Source of the DNA: Mycolicibacterium sp. 018/SC-01/001
GTDB taxonomy: Bacteria; Actinomycetota; Actinomycetes; Mycobacteriales; Mycobacteriaceae
Assembly (NCBI RefSeq): GCF_007096635.1
Contig: NZ_VKAA01000002.1
Location: 62,001-126,000 of the forward strand
Direction: 5' to 3'
DNA: 64,000 nt
The notes under the pieces are model-generated. The model was not told the origin of the DNA, did no database searches, and worked only from the letters and a program-made list of their open reading frames with translations. Each line of letters begins with the position of its first letter. The first letter of the stretch is position 1. Of the stretch, positions 44,972 to 53,918 are shown piece after piece. A program made the translations under genes and the position numbers.

Positions 44972-46397
44972 CCCACGGCGAGATCACGAACACCACCACC
45001 CCCGCAGCCACGGCCACCGCCCCGAGGATGCCGAAGTAGGCGACTTCGTTGGACGAGTCGTAGTAGCCGGCGAGCACACCCGACATGGCGGTCCCCAAGC
45101 CGACGGAGAAGAAGTACAGCGCCATCATCTGCGCCCGGAACGCCTCCGGCGCCAGCTTGGTCGTCACCGACAGACCGATGGGCGACAGCAGCAGCTCGGA
45201 GACCGCGAACACGGCCATGATGGCCATCACCAGCAGCGCCGGAGTGCTGCGGCCGGTGCCGCCGGCCAGCGGCACGAAGCACAGGAACGCCAACCCCATT
45301 CCGATGACGCCGTAGGCGAACTTACGCGGGGTGGTGGGCGCCCGGTTGCCCAGGCGCGTCCACATCAGCGCGAACAGCGGCGAGAGCACGATGATCCACA
45401 CCGGTTCGATGGACCCGATCCAGCTCGACGGCGCCGTCCACCCGAAGATCGACCAGTTGATGCGCTCGTCGGAATACACGGCGAGGACGGTGAAGATCTG
45501 CTGGAACAGCGACCAGAACACCGCGTTGGCGACGAACAGCGGGATGAACGCCCGCACCCTGACCCGCTCCTGCGCCTGCACCTTCGGGCTGCGCAGCATG
45601 ACCGCGAAGTAGACCACCGACGCGACGACGATGACGCCCGTGGTCACCTGCGACAGGTTCGCCAGAGTGACCAGACCCAACGCGATGGCCACGGCGATGA
45701 CCACCAGGCCGGCGACCATCACTGCCGCTGTCTTCGCGATAGCGTTGCGCGGCAACGGGTTCGGCACATCACGGCCCGCATCGCCGAGATTTCGGCGGAA
45801 CGCCACGTACTGAGCCAGACCCAGCGCCATGCCGATCGCCGCAGCACCGAAGCCGTAGTGGAAACCGACGTGGGTCTGCAGCAGGCCGGTGATCAGCGGG
45901 CCGATGAACGCGCCGAGATTGATGCCGAGATAGAACAGCGTGAAGCCACCGTCGGCGCGGGGGTCGCCCTTGTCGTAGAGGGTGCCCAGCAGCGACGAGG
46001 CGTTGGCTTTCAGAGCGCCCGAGCCCAGCGCGACGCAGACCAGACCGACGCCGACGCCCGCCAAACCCGGCAGCAGCGCCAGCGCGATGTGGCCGATCAT
46101 CACCACGACGCCGCCGTAGAACACGGTGCGCTCCATGCCGAGCAGCCGGTCGGCGATCCAGCCGCCCAGCACCGTCGACAGATACACCAGACCGCCGTAC
46201 GCACCGACGATTCCGGTGGCTGTGCTCTGCGGCAGTCCCAGCCCGCCGTCGGTGACCGAGTAGTACAGGTAGTAGGCCAGGATCGTGAGCATCCCGTAGT
46301 AGGAGAACCTCTCCCACAACTCGACGCCGAACAAATTGGTCAGCCCGATGGGATGTCCGAAGAATGACCGCGGACTCTTCTGGTCTCGGATTGTCAT
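44943..46397 (-). CDS. POT/PTR2 family proton-dependent peptide transporter
   Basis: A 484-residue membrane transporter with about 14 helices. The proton-coupling motif ELWERFSYYGM near residue 27 is that of the POT family; TLFYLGINLGAFIGPLITG, the second POT signature, follows near residue 160. It would import di- or tripeptides. The ATG at 46397 with AAGGGTGG upstream was chosen; the frame open to 46580 crosses the divergent DUF427 gene. M. tuberculosis lacks a close counterpart as far as I recall. Confidence 0.92.
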   Translation of the reverse strand: MTIRDQKSPRSFFGHPIGLTNLFGVELWERFSYYGMLTILAYYLYYSVTDGGLGLPQSTATGIVGAYGGLVYLSTVLGGWIADRLLGMERTVFYGGVVVMIGHIALALLPGLAGVGVGLVCVALGSGALKANASSLLGTLYDKGDPRADGGFTLFYLGINLGAFIGPLITGLLQTHVGFHYGFGAAAIGMALGLAQYVAFRRNLGDAGRDVPNPLPRNAIAKTAAVMVAGLVVIAVAIALGLVTLANLSQVTTGVIVVASVVYFAVMLRSPKVQAQERVRVRAFIPLFVANAVFWSLFQQIFTVLAVYSDERINWSIFGWTAPSSWIGSIEPVWIIVLSPLFALMWTRLGNRAPTTPRKFAYGVIGMGLAFLCFVPLAGGTGRSTPALLVMAIMAVFAVSELLLSPIGLSVTTKLAPEAFRAQMMALYFFSVGLGTAMSGVLAGYYDSSNEVAYFGILGAVAVAAGVVVFVISPWVSRQMDGVH

Positions 46398-46421
46398 GGG
46401 TCCACCCTTACACTCGGCTGC

Positions 46422-46913
46422 ATGCCGGTACCAGACCCCCCGCGACCGGGACAGGAATCGGTGTGGGACTACCCCCGTCCGCCGCGGCTCGAAGAGTTTT
46501 CCGGCTCCATCACGGTGGAGTTGGGCGGGCAGGTGATCGCATCCACCGAGCGCGCGTGGCGGGTGCTCGAGACCAGCCATCCCCCGACGTACTACCTCCC
46601 CGCGAGCAGTTTCGCCGACGGGGTGCTGCGGGAGGCCGACGGCGCATCGTGGTGCGAATGGAAAGGCCAGGCAAGCTATTTCGACCTGGTGACGCCGACG
46701 GCGGTCGCGCCGCGTGCCGCGTGGACGTATCGGCGACCGACCGCGGGTTTCACCGCGATCGCCGGCGCCATCGCGGTGATGGCGGCGGCCGTGGACCGCT
46801 GCACGGTCAATGGCGAAGAGGTCGTCCCGCAGCCCGGCGGGTTCTACGGCGGCTGGATCACCAGCTGGGTCGCCGGCCCCTTCAAGGGTGTGCCCGGCTC
46901 GATGGGGTGGTGA
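46422..46913 (+). CDS. DUF427 domain protein
   Basis: A 163-residue protein of the DUF427 family: VWDYPRPPRLEEFSGSITVELGGQVIASTERAWRVLETSHPPTYYLP, WCEWKGQASYFDL and GGWITSWVAGPFKGVPGSMGW. The fold is a small beta barrel; function is unknown. Divergent from the peptide transporter (24-bp gap) and tail-to-tail with the next secreted protein. Confidence 0.9.
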   Translation: MPVPDPPRPGQESVWDYPRPPRLEEFSGSITVELGGQVIASTERAWRVLETSHPPTYYLPASSFADGVLREADGASWCEWKGQASYFDLVTPTAVAPRAAWTYRRPTAGFTAIAGAIAVMAAAVDRCTVNGEEVVPQPGGFYGGWITSWVAGPFKGVPGSMGW

Positions 46914-46917
46914 CTTC

Positions 46918-47205
46918 TCAGCAGCCGAGGTCGATGACGGCGGCGGTGACGATGCTGTTGCCGGCCGCCAGCGAGATGCCCATCTCCTTGTAGAGCGCGT
47001 TCACCGCGACCGGCGCCGGTTGCCCGCTACCGAGGATGGCGCAGGCCATCGACCCCGCGGCGAGCAGTGTGTCCTGCGACAGCGCCGTGTAGACGGGCTG
47101 CAGACCCTCCAGATAGGACGACGTGTCCGCGCTGGCGGGTGCCGCCTGCGTCAGCAGCACCGCCACCGTAGCGGCCACCGCCGCACCCACGTACGTTCGC
47201 TTCAC
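46918..47205 (-). CDS. Small secreted DUF732-type protein
   Basis: A 95-residue protein with a Sec signal peptide (residues 1-26, ending PASAD) and a mature part of about 70 residues with two cysteines (SMACAIL and terminal DLGC) that probably form the disulfide of the DUF732 fold seen in many mycobacterial secreted proteins. The GTG at 47205 gives a normal signal peptide; the frame also opens at 47229. Function unknown. Confidence 0.8.
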   Translation of the reverse strand: MKRTYVGAAVAATVAVLLTQAAPASADTSSYLEGLQPVYTALSQDTLLAAGSMACAILGSGQPAPVAVNALYKEMGISLAAGNSIVTAAVIDLGC

Positions 47206-47261
47206 CTCGGGCCCCCTGTCGTCGAGCACATCCTATGCCGCGAGCGGCGTCCCACCGAGCC

Positions 47262-47405
47262 TCATGCGTCGGACAACCAACCGTACTGTCGTCCGCATTC
47301 GGCACACTCGACGTCGAGGAACCACCGAGTGATCCGATCGGAGCCGGCCGACCAGGTGGGCTGAGACGAGATGACCGGAGCGGCGAGACCGCACTTGCCA
47401 CACAT
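47262..47405 (-). CDS. 47-residue zinc-ribbon protein
   Basis: A short frame in the otherwise empty stretch 47206-47471. It encodes 47 residues with paired CxxC motifs: CGKC at residues 2-5, then a spacer with PTWSAGSDRITRWFLDVE, then CAEC, ending GRQYGWLSDA. The four-cysteine spacing is that of a minimal zinc ribbon. The ATG at 47405 lies about 26 bases after a TTAAT run that could be a -10 element. The pattern and Trp/Cys-rich content are unlikely by chance, but no homologue could be checked. Confidence 0.6.
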   Translation of the reverse strand: MCGKCGLAAPVISSQPTWSAGSDRITRWFLDVECAECGRQYGWLSDA

Positions 47406-47438
47406 CGCTTCGCTCGGTGCACCCACCCTATTAACGTA

Positions 47439-47453
47439 ACCGTCGGTAACGGT
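47439..47453. promoter_or_regulatory. Small inverted repeat upstream of the zinc-ribbon gene
   Basis: ACCGT-CGGTA-ACGGT, a 5-5-5 dyad, beside a TTAACGTAAC stretch that reads as an AT-rich promoter core toward the minus-strand small gene. Possible operator; low certainty. Confidence 0.35.
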
Positions 47454-47471
47454 CTTGACCAGACATCGTCG

Positions 47472-48191
47472 TCAACGCACAGGGTCGCCGCGCCAGGCAA
47501 AGCTGTTGACATATTTGCCCATGTCGAGGGCTAGCTGCACATTGGCTCCCGAGGGTTTGCCCGGACCGAAATCGGGTCCGAATGGGTGATACGGGCCGAC
47601 GACCGAGGCGATCAGCGCGAGGTCGTTCTTCACCGCGGCCATGACGAGCACCCGCATGCGGGTGTAGCTACTCGTCGAGCCCTGCGGGTAGTAGTCGATG
47701 GCTTCGCCGAACCCGGGTTCGTATCCGACCATCGCGTTGGGGATCTCGTAGACGACGCGCCCGTCGGGGACGTGCTGCGCCTTGAGGTCGGCGACGATCT
47801 GGCGGGCCTCCCTGCCGCCCGCCGGCTGGCTGAACAATCGCAGCGTGCCTCCTTCGCCGCCGGTGAACTCGGCGACGACACCGTCGTCGGCGGTGCTGAT
47901 GCGGTATGAGGAATCCGCTGCCGGATACGACACCGAGAACGAGCCGTCCGGGGCGGTGAAGCGTGGGTTGATCGCGACCGGAGTGCCGATCGGTGCGCGC
48001 CCACAGTCCGGGGGGCAGATGAAGCGCACCGGCGGCGCCGTCACCCGCGTGGAGATCACCGCGAGCACGGCACCCACCAGGATCACTGGAATCAGCCACA
48101 GCAGCAACACCTTTCGGTGCGACGGGCGGCCGAACGCCGGGGTGTCGCCTGCTGTGACGGTGTGGTCGGGAAAGAAGGTGGTCGTGGTCAA
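47472..48191 (-). CDS. Membrane-anchored hypothetical protein of the sedolisin operon
   Basis: A 239-residue protein with one membrane helix (KVLLLWLIPVILVGAVLAVIST, about residues 27-48) and an extracytoplasmic domain with two close cysteines (FICPPDCG) and a beta-rich region (DGSFSVSYPAADSSYRIST, GTLRLFSQPAGG, YTRMRVLVMAAVKND). The TTG at 48191 overlaps the TGA of the zinc-ribbon membrane gene (TTGA), which supports this start; a much longer open frame upstream is out-of-frame antisense-like and Arg-rich. Function unknown; it is the last of three coupled genes. Confidence 0.75.
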   Translation of the reverse strand: MTTTTFFPDHTVTAGDTPAFGRPSHRKVLLLWLIPVILVGAVLAVISTRVTAPPVRFICPPDCGRAPIGTPVAINPRFTAPDGSFSVSYPAADSSYRISTADDGVVAEFTGGEGGTLRLFSQPAGGREARQIVADLKAQHVPDGRVVYEIPNAMVGYEPGFGEAIDYYPQGSTSSYTRMRVLVMAAVKNDLALIASVVGPYHPFGPDFGPGKPSGANVQLALDMGKYVNSFAWRGDPVR

Positions 48192-49381
48192 GACTGCTCG
48201 CCGCCGGAGTCGACCCGCCGCGGCCGCTCCGCCCGGCGATGCGCGCGCGACGAGCGCGACGACGCGCGGGCGGCCACCCCGCACACCGGGCAGAACGCCA
48301 TGTCGGGCACCACGTGACCGCAGTGCTGGCACACGACCGGCTCGTCGGCGACGGTCTCGTCGTGCGCCTCGTGCAGCAGCGCGAGGTGCAGGCTGAGGCG
48401 CAGCAGGAACAGTGCCATCGCGGAGACCACCGCGTAGAGGGCCAGCATCAGCCACTGCCGGGATCGGGAGATGTCGACCATGCCCAGCGCGACGGACAGC
48501 GCGAGCACGGCGACCGCGAAGCCCACCATCACCACGCGCACCAGACCGGGCCGTTGATCCTTCTTGCTCTCGGGGCGGGTGAACCACAGCGCCACGCCGA
48601 CCAGCCCTCCGGTGCACGCCGCGATCAGGGGCGCAGCCACGCCCCTGATGCCGGCCTCGACCAGATAGAACATCATCGGGGCGTCACTGACGAGACCGGT
48701 CTCCAGCTGCGGCACCAGCCGTGTCATCATCGCAGCGGCGGTGAAGCTCAACGCGCCGAGCGCGCCGATCATGAACCCTTCCAACGACTCTCGAGTCGGC
48801 GGACCCATCAGTCGCACGACCAGGACGGGAACCAGCATCAGGATCGCGCCGGCCAGTGGTAGCGCTGCGCCCTGCTGCACCATCTGCATCCCGCTCATGC
48901 CCACCCCGACGGCCGCGCCGGAGTCCGGGGCGACGACGGCGCGCGCCACCAGGACGAACCCGACCCCGAGCACGACACCGAGCGCGACGGTGACCCCGAG
49001 GATGCGCATCGGCAGATCCCGCCGGGCATCGGCCTCCCGCAGATACACGACGAACAGTGCGGGCAGTCCCAGCACACCCACCGCGATCAACGCCGCCGGC
49101 ATCCGCAGCAGGGCGAAGGCGGCCAGCGCCACGATCATCGCCCCGAGGGCCGCCCGGAACGCGCCGCGGTGAGCCAGATGAGGGAACAGCGAACTCGTCA
49201 GTGACGGGGTCAGCACGTTCTGCCCGGGCGCTGCGCCGAAGTTGCGGAACCGCAGCCAGTCCGGACCCTCGTATCTGCGAGGCGTCAGATGGCATCCGCA
49301 GAGTCCGCAGAACTCGCCGTCCGGCACGTCGACGCGGCAGATCCGGCACTCGGTGGTCGGGAACGGGCTGTCGTCGCTCAT
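48188..49381 (-). CDS. Multi-span membrane protein with terminal zinc ribbons
   Basis: A 397-residue protein. Zinc ribbon at residues 12-32 (CRICRVDVPDGEFCGLCGCHL); then about nine to ten hydrophobic segments from residue 75 to 335; then a second zinc ribbon near the C-terminus (CQHCGHVVPDMAFCPVCG) and a basic tail. Zinc ribbons at both ends of a membrane protein are unusual. The ATG has AGGAG seven bases upstream and overlaps the sedolisin stop (ATGA). No family name is recognised. It could sense, recruit or process partners of the neighbouring secreted protease. Confidence 0.8.
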   Translation of the reverse strand: MSDDSPFPTTECRICRVDVPDGEFCGLCGCHLTPRRYEGPDWLRFRNFGAAPGQNVLTPSLTSSLFPHLAHRGAFRAALGAMIVALAAFALLRMPAALIAVGVLGLPALFVVYLREADARRDLPMRILGVTVALGVVLGVGFVLVARAVVAPDSGAAVGVGMSGMQMVQQGAALPLAGAILMLVPVLVVRLMGPPTRESLEGFMIGALGALSFTAAAMMTRLVPQLETGLVSDAPMMFYLVEAGIRGVAAPLIAACTGGLVGVALWFTRPESKKDQRPGLVRVVMVGFAVAVLALSVALGMVDISRSRQWLMLALYAVVSAMALFLLRLSLHLALLHEAHDETVADEPVVCQHCGHVVPDMAFCPVCGVAARASSRSSRAHRRAERPRRVDSGGEQS

Positions 49382-50955
49382 GAGTTCTCCTGTTGCACAT
49401 CGGCGACGTCGCGCACGAGGTTGTCCACCCGCGGGGTGCCCAGACCGGTGACGAGGTCGTAACCGGGTGCGGCGTCGTCGACGGCGTTGCCGCCCAACGT
49501 CACGTCGCGGAACGCCGGCAGTCGCGCACCCGCAGCGATGCGGTACAGCAGCGGGTTGAGGTCGCCGAGCTGTCGTCTCCCCGTGGAGAGCAGGTAGTCG
49601 TTCATCACCGCAGCCAGACCCGCCCAGATGGGGGCGGCCTGCGAGGTGCCTCCGCCGATCGTCTGCTGGCCGTCGAGGATGAAACTCACCCCGGTGAACG
49701 GATCGGCCACCGCGGCCACGTCCGGGGTCAGTCGCTTGCCGGTCGCGCGATCGGCCGGGACCGTGCCCTCGACCGTGCGCTGCCACGGCGGCAGGTCGAA
49801 CAGTTCGGAGACGCCGCCGCTGGTGCCCAGCGACAGTGGCACGTCGAACCACGACTGCTCCGCCAGCCAGGTGCCGGTGGCCGTGGTGGACAGCGTGGTG
49901 CCGCCGACGTTGACCATCTCCGGAAGGGAAGCAACGGAATTGAGCCCGATGTTGTCGTCGGTGGGCGCCGACGACCAGTCGTCACCACTCTTGCACTCCA
50001 GACCGGCGAGGTCGCCGTTGGCCATGAACGCGGTCGTGCCGCGGCCGGTCGCGGCGAGCAACGCCGTCTGGGCGGGGGCGAGATCTGTTGCGGTGAGCAG
50101 CTTGTCGCAACCCCAGCTGATCGAGAAGCTCCAGATCGCGCCGGGGAACTGCCGGTCGACGTCGGCCATGAGCGCACCGATCTTGACGTAGGCGCCGTCG
50201 CCTTCGACGGTGGGCCGCGCATTGATCACGACCTTGCGCGCATCCGGGGCGATGGCGTGCACGACGGACAGATCCATCGTGGTCTCGGCGCTGGGTTCGT
50301 CGAACGGCCCGCCGACCACGTCCGGCGTGAACGCCGGCAGGCCGTTGCGGGTGGTGAACGTGTCGAGGTCGGACTGGCGGAACCCGCCGAAGGCGAAGAT
50401 CGCGATCGTCTGCCCCCTGCCGGTGTGACCGTCGGCGAACAACCGGTCGGCTTCGTAGGTGGCGCGCAATGCGGTTGGCGTGAGGCCGAATTCGGGCACG
50501 TCGAGTGGAAGTTGCCGAGGCTGGTTGTCCCGGAACGGCGTGTAGCCGAGGATGCGGCCGACGGTGTCGACTTCGGCGCTCACCGCATCGGGCACGGCCG
50601 GTTGGCGGCGGGAGGCGTAGAACACGGTCCCGTGCCGTTCCCGATAGTCGTGCACATCCACGTGAAAAGCCCGGGCCACGGCTTGGGCGCCGCCCTCGAC
50701 GACGGCCCAGCGCTGCCCTGGATGCCACTGCACCGACAGCGACTGATCGTCGGCCCACCGGGTCAGAGCGACGGGAGATGCGTTCTCGCGCAGCCCGACG
50801 ACGAGTTGAGCGGAACGATCCTGCGAGGGACCGAGATCGACCGCGTGGGCCAGCAACGCGGCGTACGGCCCGCCGATCAGCTGGCCCGGACCACCGGCAG
50901 AGGTGGGCCGCACCGGGGCGACACTGGTGGTGAGGAGTACCAGGACCCCCACCAC
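49378..50955 (-). CDS. S53 (sedolisin/kumamolisin-type) serine peptidase
   Basis: A 525-residue secreted acid-type serine protease. After a hydrophobic N-terminus comes an activation propeptide (up to about residue 150: LVVGLRENASPVALTRWADDQ, VEGGAQAVARAFHVDVHDYR). The catalytic glutamate and aspartate are in AETTMDLSVVHAIAP and the serine in GGGTSQAAPIWAGL; AYVKIGALMADVD and SFSISWGCDK fit the fold, and the C-terminal calcium site is in GYDLVTGLGTPR. The GTG at 50955 is the first usable start in frame, though GTC/ATC codons upstream extend a good signal peptide. First gene of a coupled three-gene operon. Confidence 0.85.
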   Translation of the reverse strand: MVGVLVLLTTSVAPVRPTSAGGPGQLIGGPYAALLAHAVDLGPSQDRSAQLVVGLRENASPVALTRWADDQSLSVQWHPGQRWAVVEGGAQAVARAFHVDVHDYRERHGTVFYASRRQPAVPDAVSAEVDTVGRILGYTPFRDNQPRQLPLDVPEFGLTPTALRATYEADRLFADGHTGRGQTIAIFAFGGFRQSDLDTFTTRNGLPAFTPDVVGGPFDEPSAETTMDLSVVHAIAPDARKVVINARPTVEGDGAYVKIGALMADVDRQFPGAIWSFSISWGCDKLLTATDLAPAQTALLAATGRGTTAFMANGDLAGLECKSGDDWSSAPTDDNIGLNSVASLPEMVNVGGTTLSTTATGTWLAEQSWFDVPLSLGTSGGVSELFDLPPWQRTVEGTVPADRATGKRLTPDVAAVADPFTGVSFILDGQQTIGGGTSQAAPIWAGLAAVMNDYLLSTGRRQLGDLNPLLYRIAAGARLPAFRDVTLGGNAVDDAAPGYDLVTGLGTPRVDNLVRDVADVQQENS

Positions 50956-51022
50956 CAGTGCCGTCAGACCCGCGACGCGGAATGCAGGCGCGCGAACATC
51001 AGTGACGATGGCTCACCACTGT

Positions 51023-51319
51023 TTAGTGCGGTGCGCGGGGTGCCCCCGGGTTCCTGCCGTTGTCGTTCGCGTTGGGCGGAATCGAGGTGAACGGGTTGCC
51101 GCCGGCAGTGCGGGGCACGTTCTCCGTGGGCGACGCCGGGGGCGGCGTTGCCGGAGTGGTGGCCGGCGGAGTGGTCGTGGTCGTCGTGGTGGTGGTGGTC
51201 GTGGTCGACGTCTCCGGGGCGTTGCCCTCGTTGGAGCTACACCCCACAGCCAGCCACGTCATCGCCGAGAGGGCGACACCGCCGGCAACCAGCGAGAAGC
51301 GACTGGTCTTTGATCTCAT
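51023..51319 (-). CDS. Short threonine-rich lipoprotein
   Basis: A 98-residue lipoprotein: signal peptide RSKTSRFSLVAGGVALSAMT, lipobox LAVGC at about residue 27, then a run of twelve threonines and a Pro/Ala/Thr-rich spacer, ending in an Asn/Pro-rich tail. The low-complexity part looks like a wall-spanning linker, and is likely O-mannosylated. The ATG at 51319 was preferred because it starts the signal peptide. The 189 bp upstream (51320-51508) hold its promoter and no gene. Confidence 0.75.
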   Translation of the reverse strand: MRSKTSRFSLVAGGVALSAMTWLAVGCSSNEGNAPETSTTTTTTTTTTTTPPATTPATPPPASPTENVPRTAGGNPFTSIPPNANDNGRNPGAPRAPH

Positions 51320-51508
51320 ACTGCGTTCCCATCTGTTCGTCGAGCCGCATGCCGTCCCAGATTCCTGGGCAGCGACTAGATCTTCACATTTTGCCGTCGT
51401 CTCGACCAGCGCAGGAGCGTTTTCCTGTGTAGTCACTGTCAACAGCTCTCTTCGCGTCGGCCCCGTCGACAACGTCACGGTGCGTAGTGTCGGCGAACCC
51501 GTGAAGCG

Positions 51509-52099
51509 TTACACGGCGGATGTGTGCACTCGCGGCCGGTAGATCAGCTCTGCGATGTGGGCGTCGAGGGTGCGGCGTTCGACGAGTTCGAGATCGAAGT
51601 CCGCGGACCCGGCAAAGATCGGATCGTCACCGGTCTGGCCCGTGATGACGGGAAAGATCGTCACCTGCAGGTAGTCCACGAGACCGGCGGCCATCAGGGC
51701 GCGGTTCATCGACAGGCTGCCGTGCGAACGCAACGGGACGTCCGACTCCGTCTTCAGCGCAGTGACCACGTCGACCGCGTCGCCGCGCGCGAGGGTCGCG
51801 GCGGGCCACTCGAGAGGCTCCTCGACGGAATCGGAGATGACCGTCGCGGGCAGGTGGCGCATCGCGGTGACCCACGGGTCGCGAACCTCGGAATCCTCGT
51901 CGGCTGCGCCGAGCATCGAGACGAACTGACGGTAGGTGTTGGCGCCGAACACCATTCGCTGGTCTTCTCGGTAGAGATCGAGGCGGTGCGCGAGCAACTC
52001 GGGACCCTGCTTGCCCCAGTAGCCGGTCCAGTCACCGCCGCTCACTCCGCCGAAGCCGTCGAGACTGGAGAAGGCGTCGAAGGTGTAGGTCGCGCTCAT
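51509..52099 (-). CDS. RibD C-terminal / dihydrofolate-reductase-like protein
   Basis: A 196-residue protein of the RibD_C family: SLDGFGGVSGGDWTGYWGKQGPEL, RMVFGANTYRQF, ATVISDSVEEPLEW and DVPLRSHGSLSMNRALMAAGLVDYLQVTIFPVITG, ending FAGSADFDLELV. Members bind NADPH; M. tuberculosis relatives can substitute for dihydrofolate reductase. The ATG at 52099 with GAGGAG upstream decides the start. Divergent from the cyclase gene. Confidence 0.88.
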   Translation of the reverse strand: MSATYTFDAFSSLDGFGGVSGGDWTGYWGKQGPELLAHRLDLYREDQRMVFGANTYRQFVSMLGAADEDSEVRDPWVTAMRHLPATVISDSVEEPLEWPAATLARGDAVDVVTALKTESDVPLRSHGSLSMNRALMAAGLVDYLQVTIFPVITGQTGDDPIFAGSADFDLELVERRTLDAHIAELIYRPRVHTSAV

Positions 52100-52185
52100 G
52101 ATGCTCCTCGGGTGCTCGTGGTCGTCTGGACAGACAGACCGGGCGGCTGCACCGAACTCATCGGCGAGGCCGGGATACTGACGGC

Positions 52186-53001
52186 GTGGACATCGCGCTT
52201 CTGGTCGTGACACTCGTGCTGGCGGCGGCGGTGATCACGCTCGGCGTGCTGCTCGTCGTGTCGCGCCGGCAACTCGCGGGTGTGCGCAAGCAGTTACGGC
52301 GCAATCGCGAACCGCGATCCGACAGCGGACGCAGGCGCAGGCTCGGGGTGGCTCCGCTGGCCGTCAGAACGGTCACGCACACGCTGAAGGGTGCCGATGC
52401 CCTGATCCGGCACGGCATCGTGGCCCCGGTCCGGAGTTCGGTCGACGACCTCGCCGCCTGGGCGCGCGTCGAGCGGCCGGATCTCGCTCGCCTCACCGCC
52501 GACGGTCGGGTCGTGCTGGCGTTCTCCGACATCGAGGGGTCCACGCAACGCAACGAAGCGCTCGGCGACCGCGCGTGGATGACGGTTCTCGACCGGCACA
52601 ACCGCCTCGTGGAACGTACTGTCGCCGACCACCGCGGCTACGTCGTCAAGAACCAGGGGGACGGCTTCATGATCGCGTTCGCCGAACCGGCCGACGCGGT
52701 GCGGTGCAGCCTGGCGATCCAGCGCGAACTGCGCGACAACGCCGAACGCTACGACGCCATCCGGGTGCGGATCGGCATCCACATGGGTGAGTCGATCCGC
52801 CGGGGTGACGATCTGTTCGGCCGCAACGTCGCGATGGCGGCGCGCATCGCCGATCTCGCAGCCGGCGGCGAGATCCTGGTCAGCGACGAGGTCCGGGCGG
52901 CGGTGGGCACCGGCGTCATCGAGTTCGACGACCCCGTCGAAGTCGAACTCAAGGGGTTGCAGGGCAGCCAGTCGGTGTCCGCGGTCAGCATCGCGCCGTG
53001 A
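52186..53001 (+). CDS. Class III adenylate/guanylate cyclase, membrane-anchored
   Basis: A 271-residue protein: one N-terminal membrane helix (residues 3-25), a basic juxtamembrane stretch, then a catalytic domain from about residue 108. Metal-binding aspartates are in [16 protein letters not shown] and [16 protein letters not shown]; the transition-state asparagine/arginine pair is in [25 protein letters not shown]. It should make cAMP (or cGMP) as a homodimer. The GTG start is weakly supported but the helix fits. The stop lies in an 18-bp tandem repeat just before the transpeptidase gene. Confidence 0.87.
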   Translation: MDIALLVVTLVLAAAVITLGVLLVVSRRQLAGVRKQLRRNREPRSDSGRRRRLGVAPLAVRTVTHTLKGADALIRHGIVAPVRSSVDDLAAWARVERPDLARLTADGRVVLAFSDIEGSTQRNEALGDRAWMTVLDRHNRLVERTVADHRGYVVKNQGDGFMIAFAEPADAVRCSLAIQRELRDNAERYDAIRVRIGIHMGESIRRGDDLFGRNVAMAARIADLAAGGEILVSDEVRAAVGTGVIEFDDPVEVELKGLQGSQSVSAVSIAP

Positions 53002-53029
53002 AATCGCAGGTCGCCGTGAAATTCCAGGT
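52994..53029. repeat. Tandem 18-bp repeat at the cyclase stop codon
   Basis: Two copies of an 18-bp unit (52994-53011 and 53012-53029, two mismatches) and a degenerate third copy. The first contains the cyclase TGA. Confidence 0.75.
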
Positions 53030-53066
53030 CGCCGTGGAACACTGTCACGGCGACGGAAGGATGCCT

Positions 53067-53912
53067 ATGTCTGCGTGGACGTGGAGAACGGTCAGGGCGG
53101 TCGGTGCTGCCGCGATGGTGGGTCTGGTCACGTCGGCGGTGTCCCCCGTCGCACTCGCCCAGCCCCCCGCAGGGCAGGACCCCACGCCGTTCGTCGGGGC
53201 GGCGCCGTTCGGTCCGCCGAAGGTGGCGCCCGTCAACGGTTCCACCGTCGGCGTGGGCCAGCCGATCATCATCGATTTCCCCGGATTGGTCGACAACTCC
53301 GTCGCCGCCGAGAACGCGATCCATGTCTCCTCGGTCCCCCCGGTGCCCGGCAAGTTCTACTGGATGACGCCGACGCAACTGCGGTGGCGCCCGCTGGATT
53401 TCTGGCCCGCGCACACCACGGTCACCGTCGACGCCGGTGGCGCGGTGTCGACGTTCTCCACCGGCGACACCCTGATCGCCACGGCCGATGACACGACGCA
53501 TCAGCTGACCGTCACCCGCAACGGAGTGGTGGAGAAGACGATCCCGATGTCGATGGGGATGACCGCCGGCGGCCACCAGACACCGAACGGCACCTACTAC
53601 GTGCAGGAGAAGATGCCGTCGGTGGTGATGGATTCGTCGACCTACGGTGTTCCGGTCGATTCGACGTACGGGTACAAGACGACGGTCGAGCTGGCCGTCC
53701 GCTTCGACGACAGCGGCGATTTCGTGCACAGCGCCCCGTGGTCGGTCGCCGATCAGGGCAAGCGCGATGTCAGCCACGGCTGTATCAACATCAGCCCGGC
53801 CAACGCGCAGTGGTTCTACGACAACTTCGGCGCCGGTGATCCCATCGTCGTGAAGAACTCCGGTGGCGGCACCTACGCACGGCACGACGGTTCCAACGAC
53901 TGGCAGCTGTAA
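53067..53912 (+). CDS. L,D-transpeptidase
   Basis: Makes 3-3 cross-links in peptidoglycan and is a carbapenem target class. The 281-residue protein has a signal peptide ending VALAQPP, an Ig-like domain ([21 protein letters not shown] and following), and a YkuD catalytic domain: [15 protein letters not shown], then [11 protein letters not shown] and the nucleophile motif [15 protein letters not shown]. The start at 53067 has GGAAGG six bases upstream; an overlapping ATG at 53061 lies inside that site. The frame open from 52998 is not used. Confidence 0.92.
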   Translation: MSAWTWRTVRAVGAAAMVGLVTSAVSPVALAQPPAGQDPTPFVGAAPFGPPKVAPVNGSTVGVGQPIIIDFPGLVDNSVAAENAIHVSSVPPVPGKFYWMTPTQLRWRPLDFWPAHTTVTVDAGGAVSTFSTGDTLIATADDTTHQLTVTRNGVVEKTIPMSMGMTAGGHQTPNGTYYVQEKMPSVVMDSSTYGVPVDSTYGYKTTVELAVRFDDSGDFVHSAPWSVADQGKRDVSHGCINISPANAQWFYDNFGAGDPIVVKNSGGGTYARHDGSNDWQL

Positions 53913-53918
53913 CGCGGT

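Noticed and set aside
51128..51220. Low-complexity GTG/GTC repeat as a possible CRISPR or microsatellite
   Set aside because: It is the codon run for twelve threonines in a lipoprotein linker; no spacers or palindromic repeats.
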